64,000 nt of DNA from Scilla litardierei (lineage: Eukaryota > Streptophyta > Magnoliopsida > Asparagales > Asparagaceae): positions 606,307,659 to 606,371,658 of the forward strand of contig CM061142.1 of the NCBI GenBank assembly GCA_030789695.1. The letters run 5' to 3'. Position 1 is the stretch's first letter, and every line of letters begins with the position of its first letter. The translations under genes and the position numbers were made by a program. The notes under the pieces are model-generated. The model searched no databases. It was not told where the DNA came from and saw only the letters and a program-made list of their open reading frames with translations. Shown here piece by piece: positions 54,962-64,000 of the stretch.

Positions 54962-57625
54962 TCACGAGTCCAGGAAGTGTGTTCAATATGGACTAGCGTC
55001 CATCTTCTGGATCACAAGCCAGGAAGTGTTTTTGGCATAGGGTTGTGCCCGCAAAGCATGTGCCTAGCCTCAATCATTACAATAAGTGTAACGTGTGCTA
55101 CGCAATCATGATGAAACAATGAATGCATGAAATGACATGGGAATGAGCAGTTGAATTACGTACCGTTAATTGAAATTAAACATGGCATGGCAGCATGAAT
55201 TCAAGCATGATAAAGGTGTCGGATCTAACTTCGTTGTCAAGCTAGATCAAGTAGGGTGTCGGGTCTAGTCTCGTTGTCAAACTAGATCAAATAGGGGCGT
55301 CTAGGCGACTATTATTTCACCGCCTAGTCTCTTTTACGCTACTGAACAAAAATGGCCTAAGACGTGGCCTAAACAGAAAATTGGCAAGTATCACTTGCAT
55401 GAAACAACCAAGTTGCGATCCGTCAATCAAGTCCGAGTCTATCTATGTGTTTAGATCGCAGTCCAGCCTACAGTCCCAATTTATTTTCTTGATTAGTGAA
55501 TCACAAACAATCAGAATTTACCAATTTTTAGTTGATTAACAGGCGAGGTGGGGATTCCTACGGAGAGAGATTTACCTCAACACGACGCGAGAGCTACTCT
55601 GACGTCGGGTAGCGACGTCAGGGGTTGGATTCTATAGTGCGTACGGTATGGAATGACGGATACTCTGTGATAAAACACGTGCACAAATAAGTTCGTTACG
55701 ACGGAACTAGAAATTATTAGGCAACCTAAGACATCTAATGAACCAATTTTAATTAAGTTCTCTGTCCTACGATGGGTTCATAACAGTATTAATGAACGTT
55801 AAATAAATTAACAGATTATCTACATCACGCTAGTACAAAAATATACGACAATTATAACTAACAACCTAGGTCAACACGTTAATCAGAAATTGTGTAAACA
55901 AATTATCAGCCATACGAACAATCTTGTTAACATCAATATATCATGTCCACTAGTTGATCATCGTTACTAAGGCTACTAGCTAGCAAACACCATATTATTA
56001 AGTCTGTTCATCAAGTATTTACGGTTCAAGACTAATAACAAAAGTTGTAAAACATGTTATCATGAACGTTACTAACCGTAACGAGGGGATGATCTCACGA
56101 AGCTCCGGGGGTCATCGTGAGTCGTCCACAGCTAGAGGACGGCCGTGCATTACTGTGACATGATGAGGATTGTCGCTTCATGCGAAGGAGGCACCGCTGA
56201 CGCTGTCCGGGCGCATGGTGACGCGGGCAGCACTCGCGTTGCCGCTGTTGGCGCTAGGGCAGTGCTCGCGCTGCCTGAGAAACTTGCTGACGCGTGCTAG
56301 GGGATGATCCTAACGGCTACAATGGCGGGGAGTCGTGGTGGGGAGACTAGATGGAGAGGGGAGGTCGCTGGGGTGACGTTGCAATTCCGAAGGGGGTCAG
56401 GCGTGCGGGGCGACGCCGCCGCGTGCTGCTACAAAGAGCATCAGCTGTTGGCTGCTGCGAGGGCTGCTGCGGCGCCTGAGGGATGCCGGGTGATGGTCGA
56501 AGGGGACATGTCGGCGAAGATGAGGTCCGACGATGGGTGACGGTGCGAGGAAGATGGGTTAGGTCGGAGATGAGAAGGTTACGCTATGACGGCGCTGGGA
56601 GAAGAAAGTTGCGTGAGGGGAGATGTTTGCGACGACTGGGAAATAATTGCGTGAGTAGAAAATGGCTCTAGGGCTGCCGTGATTAATAGGTCTAGGGTTT
56701 TTCTATATAGAGTTGATTAAGGGGTACACTTAAAGGTATAGAGAGGAGTGAAGTTAAGAGATAGTTAAAATTTTGGGTGATGAATAGCCCAAATTGATTT
56801 GGTGGTTACGTATGAGGGATTTCCTCATTTGCTAAACACCAATAGGATTAGGGTAGTTGTGGGTAAATGGGAGAGAGACTGTGAGAGGGCAGGGTACAGT
56901 TAAGGGGAAGAATGGGGTGAAACTAGCTTAGGGAAAAATAACATATTAAATTTAGGCCTAAAAGCTGATTAATGGGGAAATTAGTGCACAAGTGGGTCAG
57001 ACAGTACCCGATAATTACGAGAAAAATACCGGGGCGACCGTGTCGATGAGAGAAACGAAACAAAGAAGGTTGATCACAAGTTTGATAACGAGAAACGAAA
57101 CTAAAAATAAAAAGGTCTCACGACAAAAGTGAGAATTACGACGCCTCTACAAACAAAGTCATTTTGTGGGGGAACGACCCGTGAAATGACGTTTCAAAAT
57201 AATTCCACAAGTAAATACTCTCAAGAGGGTCACAACAGCATATCACATCATAGGGTTCGAATACAAGAAAAGACCATAATAAATACGTGCACGAACAAAA
57301 ATACACGCACGAAGAAAGTACGATCGAAAATCGACCGTGAAAGAAAGGAAGCTCATCAAGTGGTGACAAAGCTTGGAAGATGGTGAAGAGATCAATGCTA
57401 CTCATGCTTGAAGGATTAGACTCTAGGAGAAGAAAATTGTAATCCATGCAATATTTTATTACTTGCTTTTCTCTTTTTGAGTCTAGGACTTTGTAATGCC
57501 TTGATAGATGGTCATACTCATTCATGTATATGCATTAACCATCTCGGTGAACCTTAGGATTATCATGGAAACCAATCCAATATGTTCCCATGCCAAATAA
57601 CTTAATTGGAGTTTTGGCCTTCCAA

Positions 57626-58120
57626 CAGGCACCTGCTGAAGGCAGTACATGCGATTGGTGATCACCAGGCACCTAGCTAGCATTCCACAGGTGGCTGTGA
57701 TGCACAGCTCCAGGCAATATCTCTTGACTCTATCTTGGGATTTTGGTACAGGCGACTGAAGTATAAAAGACTGGTTGTCAACCATCAGGCGCCTGACGAA
57801 TGTTTAGAAGTTATCTGAATGCCAAAGGGTGTAACTTGTCAATTTTGTACCCAATTCCATCTTGTGGGTTAGTCGACTGAAGTTTAACTGTCACTCACAT
57901 GTCATCCTTCAGGTGCCTGGACAATGTTCTCCAGTCGTCTGAATGCACAAGTGCGAAAGTTGACATTTCTCAGCTCCTTTCCATCCTTCCTGGCAGTCGC
58001 CTGCTGAAGTCTGTTCAGGCGCCAGCACAGTATACAAGCGTCTGTGTAGTCATCTACAGTCGCCTGTCACGTCTCAGATTATAGCCGTTGGGAATAATTT
58101 AACCGTTGATCAGTCAGGCA
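57626..58120. repeat. CAGGCGCCTG / CAGTCGCCTG palindrome array (F LTR)
   Basis: About a dozen copies of short palindromic or near-palindromic motifs, such as CAGGCACCTG, CAGGCGCCTGA, CAGGTGCCTGG, AGTCGCCTGCTGAAG and CAGGCGACTGAAG, spread over 500 bases. The layout resembles the arrays in the Sirevirus and Athila LTRs, but the motif is unrelated. Confidence 0.7.
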
Positions 58121-59129
58121 CCTGTCTGAGCCGTAAAATGCCAAAATCTAGCTGTTACAGAATTCTTCTCTTTGGGGGTTTTAGTGGCTTCCTATGTAAA
58201 GGAGATACCTTATGTAACGGCCGGTATTTAACAATACATATTTTGTTCGTATTCCGTCTTCTGTTTCATGATTTTCTGTATCTTGTACGAATTCATACTG
58301 CGTACGTATTTTTTTAATCAACTTTATATATTTATATACGTATTTTAATTGATTTCATTTAAATTCAAATCCAAATGTTTTAAAAATTCAAAGTCGAATT
58401 CTTTTAAAAACTTCCCTATTTTAATCCTAATAAAGCATATAACTAATTTGGCATTATTCTGTAATTAAACCCCATTATTATTTTTATTCAACCTTCCTAA
58501 TTACAATTGTTTTTAACTCCCCTAATTAGTAATATGTTTCCAACCTTCCTAAATTACTTAGCATTAATTCCCTAATAATTAGTATTAAAAACAAACTTTT
58601 AAATTTCAAACTCCTTCCTTTTATTTAACCATTTCTTTTTCAAACCCTTTCTAATCTTTTCCCTAAACCCTTTCCTACTCTACCCAACCCAAAACCCAAC
58701 CCAGGCTGCACACAACACACACCTAGGCCTTCACCTCTTTCAAAATAAAACTCAACCCAACACTCTAACCTACTCTGGGTATACCCACGCACAAGCCGCA
58801 CAGTACCATACTCCATGAAAACCGTAAAGCCATCCCTAGCCTATCTCTACCAAGAAGCCAAGTCCTATAAAAGAGACATCCCAGGCTTTCTTTTTTTAAA
58901 AAACCCTACACAACACCCAACTTGTTACAAATAGGAACCTAGCTCTTCTCTTCGAACAACCCTGGCCCCTTCGTACAAAACCCCAGGCCACCCATTCCTT
59001 TCCCCCTCTCTCTAAAACTAAACCCATCCTCTATTAAAAAAAACCAAGCCCACACATAATCGAGCCCCTACCTCCCTAAACAAACCCTAAATAGTTTCTT
59101 CCCCCTCTTCTCCAATTCATCAAACTCAA

Positions 59130-60180
59130 CACCCTACCCTCCATCTGTGCCATCTCCCTCGCCCACTCCGGCACCTACACTCAAGCGCCTCACCGCATCT
59201 CCGGTCGCCTTCTCCATCTTCTCGTCGACAGCCCAAGGATCCCCGACAACCTCACCATCCTTGAACCTGCCGTGCATAGCCACATCTCTGCCAACATTCG
59301 ACCCCAGCCTCGTCCACCGCTCATCCTCAGGCCCGCACCACCGCATCTCAGAGCCCATACAACAACGTCTCATCCTTACTCTCCCTTCAACACCTCGCCC
59401 AACACCCTCGACCACTCCTCTGTTTCTATCTCGAAACAGGGCAGCCATGCCCCCTCTTTCTCTTCCACTCGACACCACAATCTCCCTCAAGCCCTCACCT
59501 CTACCCGGTCTCTCTCCGAACCTCCGAACCACCCTGATCCCCCAAGCTTGCGACCTCCTTCGACCTCCCGTTTGCCTCAGCCCTTACCGCTGCTCACGAA
59601 CCCAGATCACCGGCGCCTTCCTCCTTCCTCCCTTGTTCAGCGCCCGCCGTGTCACCGTCGACAAACCTCGCCTCAAACCACTCTGCCCCTCTGGTGACAC
59701 CACCCACGCCGCATCCTTTATCTCCTCATCCCTCCGCCCTGTCAACCTATGCATCCTCTGCTCACGCCCTCCGCCTCTCAGCCACCACCCTTCGTCGACA
59801 TCTCCGACCTCCACGCTCACCATCGAGACCATCGGCCATCTTCCCTTCTCAGCCCGACACTTCGCCTCTGCCTCCTCACCTTGAACTCAGTCACACCACC
59901 TCCCCTTCAACCTCCAAGGCCACCTGCTCGTTCGCATCCACCTCGATCTCCAGCCCGTACCCGCCCTTACAGCAGCCGCTCGTCGTCGCCAGTACACCGA
60001 AGCCCGACGTCGATACACACACCGACGTCGACGACAACCCACCGCCACTCGGAGCTCCCCAGGCACCCATCACCCAGTCACCGATCCCATCTCTTCCCTC
60101 CGACCGTCTCCGGATCTATTCCTTGCCGTCCACGTCGTGGACTCATCCCCGTAGCAGCACGACGACACCAAAGAGACGCA
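59130..60180 (+). other. C-rich leader segment of LTR G
   Basis: Long overlapping frames (245, 185, 156 and 141 codons) are Pro/Ser/Thr-rich in all plus-strand frames and carry no recognisable domain. Openness in several frames at once reflects composition. It occupies the same place as the GC-rich blocks of A, D and E. Confidence 0.5.
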
Positions 60181-61671
60181 AATGTGAGTTCGGCTTGCAT
60201 GAATGAACAGTTCACTTAATAATAATAACAGTTTGTTATTATTCATATTATTTTTATAAAGTAAAGTGTACAGGCATGATAGTTTAAATACGTAAGGTTG
60301 GGTTGTTATTATTATAATTGTGTGTACTTTAGTCAGTTTAAATCTTATATACTATTATACTAATACCTTAAACTATAACTTTAAGTCTTGTAACAGTAAC
60401 CTGGCTAAGTTGTTTGACTAAAACCTATAGGCTAAATGATGACAAAAGTACTAGGTAACCAGTAGGTATTTTATGTTAGCTTTGTTATATGACATCCATC
60501 TGTATAATACATAATAGTGTGCAATACTAGTTGTCTATCTTTTAGAAACAATGTTAGTATAATTAGTGACTTAGGTATATATGTTAGCATATAATGTGAG
60601 TTAATAGGATGATAGGTTCATTATTACGAGTTCATTAGCTTAATATTGAAATCTAATGACACAGATAACCACGCCCCTTGCAACATCACTCCGACACCAG
60701 AATCGTCAAATCAGGCAAGTGCACCTCTTTACATATTTTATAGCCGTTACAGTTAAATCGTTAAAACTGATATATTATGATTTGCAAGTTGTGGGTTTTC
60801 TCCATGTTTTAACTATCGTCCCATTTAAAACTGCATATGCTCACTTTTGTGTATTGCAAGATAAATATCCGTGCGTGTGTGCGTGTGGACACTTTCATTA
60901 AATCAGTTGACGATATCAAAACCTGTGTGTGCATGTGTGGGGACATTTTAATTAATAAATTCCTCGTAAATTGCAGAAGACACATCATAAACTTGCTGGT
61001 CGGTTGGCTACACATAGACTTGCTGGCCGGTTTGGCAAAACATAGAACATAAAGCCTGTTTGGCAAATCATAGAACTAAATGGCCTGTTTGGCTACTCTG
61101 GCTTGTGCCAGAACTATAACTCCTGATGGCTCGGTTGGTCGTATCTGGCTCGTAGTCCAGACAATAAAGTACACTTGGGTAGGGTTGGGTTCACGGGCAC
61201 TAGCCGGTAGTAAACGGACTACCTCTCGGGGGCACCTGAAGGTAGATCCTCTTACTAGCCGTCTAACGACGTGAACCTTAGTCACGAACTTGCACACGCC
61301 ATTGGATAAGATTGAAATGGATATATAGGACAGGTTAACATTTAAAACTGCCACAGCTTCCTTTTAATCAGTCTGCCAACTGTTTAACATTTAAACTGCT
61401 GGTATTTTCCTTTTGATAGCAAATGCCAAGTTGTCGCCTTTAATAAAATTGCCATGCTATTGCTTTGCACACTACACTTCTCATGCCACTGCTTTACGCA
61501 CAACACTTGCCATGTCACTGCTGTACGTACTACACTTGCCATGATTATTACTTTGCATACTACACTGCCATGCTTTAATTATTGAAATCATATTATGTCA
61601 TGTTAATGATTTTGAAAACCTTGCAGAGGGTCTTTTCTACTAACAACTTTAAACTTGCCGAGCGACCCTTG

Positions 61672-61715
61672 CTGACGTATATTCCTTGTTTTTTATCTTG
61701 TGGAATATACGTCAG
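61672..61715 (+). other. Conserved LTR stem-loop, copy G
   Basis: CTGACGTATATTCC and GGAATATACGTCAG form a perfect 14-bp stem around a 16-base T-rich loop, about 370-410 bases before the LTR end. The arms are different from A/E and D but complementary. Confidence 0.75.
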
Positions 61716-62208
61716 GTGTTAGACAACTTTTTTAGAGGAGCATACTTTGAAGCTAAGCTAGTTGACCAAGAGCACGAGATCACCTGCTAAAGAACGGCGT
61801 GTCTTCGTAGCTCTGCTATAGTTTAATAATTGTTGTAATCTTATTCAACTGTAATTCTGTTTGTGTTTCTGTTTCTAACGGCCATGCTAGGCCTTATTTG
61901 TGTACTTGTAAATCTGGACATTGATGTAATAAAAATGAAATTCTATTTGTTCTGAGTTTGCATGCAAGGACCTGTTTAGGGTTTAATCACAGATGCTTAT
62001 TGGGTTGGAGTTTCACCGCTCCAGCCCATGCAGACTCGCTCGTGTCCTCGCTCCCAAATATAATGGAAAGCATGGTGTGACAGGTTTTAATGGTGGCCCA
62101 TGCAGGTTGTGCAATCTATAAATTAATCGAAACAATATTGATGTAATTATTAGCCAGATTGTCTAGATAGACCTTGTACGTAAATGTTTACTTGTTTTCT
62201 TTTGCAGC

Positions 62209-62638
62209 ATGGCAGGTGGACCCCACGCACGAAACAAAAATGGAGCCAATGGAAGTGGTTCTCCCGACATTTATGAACTCATGGGTGTCATGAGAGGAAT
62301 GCTGGAGATTCAGCAGCAACTGATTCAACAAGGACGACAGCCTGCGCAACCTGCACCGCCACCTCCTCAGGCTAAACCTGGGATTAAGCAATTCCACGAG
62401 CTGTAAACTAAGAGCTTCTCGGGAAAAGAAGGGCCTTTAGCTGCTGATGAATGGGTCCAATGAACTGAGGATAAGCTAAGTGTTGCTCGAATTCCCCAAG
62501 CAGGATGGGTCAATGTCGCGAAGCTCTAGCTGACAAACAATGCGAGGAGCTGGTGGCAACTTGAGGAGAGACGTCTGGTCAGGACGATCTCTTGGGGCAT
62601 GTTTCGAAAAAGGTTTGATGCTAAATACTTTACCAAAG
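62209..62638 (+). pseudogene. Ty3/gypsy gag of element G, truncated by insertion I
   Basis: Met at 62209 opens a frame with a short N-terminal region (IYELMGVMRGMLEIQQQLIQ, then a Pro/Gln linker). The retrotransposon gag core continues in the same frame with FSGKEGPLAADEW, AGWVNVAKL and NNARSWWQLEE. Three in-frame stops (62404-62406, 62461-62463 and 62527-62529) occur without any indel. The frame is cut at 62638 by an Athila-like LTR. It identifies the coding lineage to which the non-coding A, D and E elements are related by LTR and leader. Confidence 0.75.
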
Positions 62639-64000
62639 TGATCACGCCCCGGATACACGTCCCAGAGCGGCGATGCTGTAGTTTTACCACAAGCGCACGG
62701 TCAAGTGGCGAGCGGGTATCGAACACGAGGAGGTGGTGTTGGCTCCAATCTATCCTAGGTTGGTTTGACTACGAATGTTTTATTGGTGGAGATGGCTATG
62801 GTATGATGTAATGGCAATGGTGATGGATGTCGGTGTCGGAGATAGAGAAATCGGTCAAAAGTCGATTCAAATACAATATAATAAAAGTGTCTAGGGCTAG
62901 GGAATCCCCACTACGGACCGTCATACATCATTGTAAATAGTGAATCTCAATATTACTAGACTTGCATTGAGGTGAACTAGTCGTAACTGAATATAGAACC
63001 AAGCTCACGCTCTCGCGCTATTGCCGGTCTATAGCAACCTAGATTAGAGCCCAATCTCTTGCAAACCCTAACCTAAGCCACTAGCATGAAGATCGACATC
63101 ATCGTTCAATCGCTCCTCGAGCCCACTCTCGTGCAAACTCGAGTTACGATCTAGGTTGTGATAGTTCGTATTCGTCCAATCTCTTGCAAACGAATATGGG
63201 TATAGATTTACAATTAAAAATCCTAGCTTTGGTCCAATCTCTTGCAAACCAAATCTAGAGAAACCCAATTGTAAACCTAAATCGAATATCTAGGCCTTTC
63301 CATCGATTAGAATCCAATCTCTTGCAAACCCCAATCGATGGAAATCCCTAACTATCCGTAATAAATCAATCACAACCTAACCTCCTAGTAATTCTAGCAA
63401 TTTGAAAATTCATTCATCACAAATCTGAAATTAGATCCATAGGGTTCATCCCCAAACCTTAGAACAACAAATCTACTCTAGCATAGCAACAAGGATAAAT
63501 GAATTAATAAAAATCATTGCTTGCATATGAAAAGATAGAAAAACAAAGATTCAAATAAGAAGAATAAAATACTTAGCTTGATGAAGATCTTCAATCTAAA
63601 TACAAGCTTTTAGATCCAAGAGGGGGCCTAGGGCATGGCCTAACCTCTAAAATAAACTCTAAGAAAACATCATGGAACCCAAGAAAACATAATGGGGATC
63701 CTCCTCTAATGGTGGCTACAAAACCCTTATATACTCTCCCAAAACCCTAGCAAATAACCCTAGAAAACCCCTCAAATTCGCGCCCAAAACAGCCCAAACC
63801 GCAACTTAAAATCTGGGCCCGTCGCCGACTCGGCCGAGTGGAAAATGTGACTCGGCCGAGTGGAAATTCCAGCACTGCAGCATCAACTTGCAGAAATTCT
63901 CCAGATTTCATCCGACCTCCAATTTGCGCGTTCTTGGCGGCGTTGGAATCGTCATGAAGTCTACTATCCATAAAAAATATGAGAAAAATACTTTGCTTGC
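62639..64000 (-). mobile_element. Element I: partial Athila-like LTR, C family
   Basis: Starts TGATCACGCCCCGG inside G gag (flank caaag at 62634-62638) and runs off the right edge. It is clearly homologous to the C LTRs, including the hairpin series (about 63048-63350) and CTCGGCCGAGTGG palindromes from 63829. It lacks about 79 bases present in C1/C2 (39224-39302 region) and is more diverged than C1 and C2 are from each other, so it is a separate insertion. Orientation is inferred from the C LTRs. Confidence 0.8.

Larger units (their letters stand above)
29793..57340 (-). mobile_element. Element E: non-autonomous long-LTR retrotransposon, relative of A
   Basis: LTRs E1 (29793-32912) and E2 (54162-57340) flank an interior of 32913-35904 plus 53938-54161, about 3.2 kb once element D is removed. 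A minus-strand polypurine tract (TAAGGTGGGTAGGA) abuts E1, so E1 is the 3' LTR. No gag or pol frame is present. The left flank is aaaag (29788-29792); on the right the terminal CA and part of the A-run appear lost, so the duplication is imperfect. The interior is homologous to that of A and in part to D. Confidence 0.8.
54162..57340 (-). repeat. 5' LTR of element E (E2)
   Basis: 3179 bp. Its element-strand 3' end reads TGTGATA rather than TGACA, and its other end lacks the terminal CA. It contains the stem-loop 54523-54561, a 51-bp tandem duplication 54860-54961 absent from E1, a GC-rich leader 56085-56620, and a TATA-like CTATATAG at 56703-56710. The CAG of the candidate splice acceptor is changed to CATG here (55383-55401). 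Confidence 0.85.
29607..58212 (+). mobile_element. 3' LTR of element F, interrupted by E and then by G
   Basis: LTR sequence occupies 29607-29792 and 57341-58212 and continues beyond G off the window. It starts TGTTAGGTATTGG after a polypurine tract, with attttgatgatgatcacaa near the start. The second part carries the CAGGCGCCTG-type palindrome array at 57626-58120. The interval 29793-57340 is element E; G enters at 58213 after cctta (58208-58212). Confidence 0.7.
58213..62082 (+). mobile_element. 5' LTR of element G (Ty3/gypsy)
   Basis: Starts TGTAACGG and ends GTGTGACA; 3870 bp. It has the architecture of the A/D/E LTRs: TATA box TATAAAAG at 58866-58873, C-rich leader about 59130-60180, a CAGGCAAGTG motif at 60712-60721, spaced near-repeats with GCCATG and TACTACAC at about 61447-61575, and a 14-bp stem-loop at 61672-61715. 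The leader motif TGGTGGCCCATGCAGG and a gag frame follow it. It is inserted in the F LTR; the other end is off the window. Confidence 0.8.

Noticed and set aside
59147..59884. 245-codon Pro/Ser/Thr-rich frame as a possible host gene
   Set aside because: Three plus-strand frames are open together and there is no domain; its place inside LTR G matches GC-rich leaders of relatives.

Overview
The window is intergenic plant DNA made almost entirely of LTR retrotransposons nested inside one another. I found no host protein gene, tRNA, rRNA or CRISPR. Clade evidence is direct: a Ty1/copia element with PR-INT-RT-RNaseH order, a YVDD reverse transcriptase, a plant-type TGGTATC primer site and internal polypurine tracts (Sirevirus, SIRE/Maximus type); Athila-type Ty3/gypsy elements with the GCCGTTGCCGGGGAGG primer site; and a set of long-LTR Ty3/gypsy-type elements. 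This points to a large-genome flowering plant; I cannot name the species.

Nesting map, outermost first. F is a copia/Sirevirus-like element (+) lacking pol. The end of its 5' LTR is 26512-27156, its interior 27157-29606, and its 3' LTR starts at 29607. Into the F 5' LTR went H, an Athila element (-) whose LTR is 2151-3193 plus 25546-26511 and whose gag runs off the left edge. H gag holds a copia solo LTR (30-1626, duplication agata). The H LTR holds A (3194-25540, +, duplication cctaa), a non-coding long-LTR element, and the A 5' LTR holds a Sirevirus (3258-15820, -, duplication tttat). Into the F 3' LTR went E (29793-57340, -), a non-coding relative of A. The E interior holds D (35905-53932, -, duplication aacta), and the D 3' LTR holds C (38982-47333, -, duplication gcgat), a non-autonomous Athila-like element with one open 582-codon frame. 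F then takes G (from 58213, +), a relative of A/D/E that still has a broken gag, and G gag is cut by I (from 62639), an Athila-like LTR related to C that runs off the right edge.

The map is checked internally. Matched 5-bp duplications flank five insertions, and intact empty sites for the Sirevirus and C survive in the opposite LTRs of their hosts (22130-22150 and 53565-53595).

A, D and E have no protein-coding interior and must depend on proteins from elsewhere; G, which shares their LTR ends and leader, is the obvious type of donor. Their LTRs are 3.1-3.9 kb with a TATA-like site, a GC-rich leader, a conserved CAGGCAAGTG motif and a long stem-loop whose arms differ between families but stay complementary. 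A second kind of structure recurs in the Athila-like and Sirevirus-type LTRs: runs of hairpins with a nearly constant loop and arms that differ from hairpin to hairpin. These folded, non-coding LTR features are the least explained content of the window.
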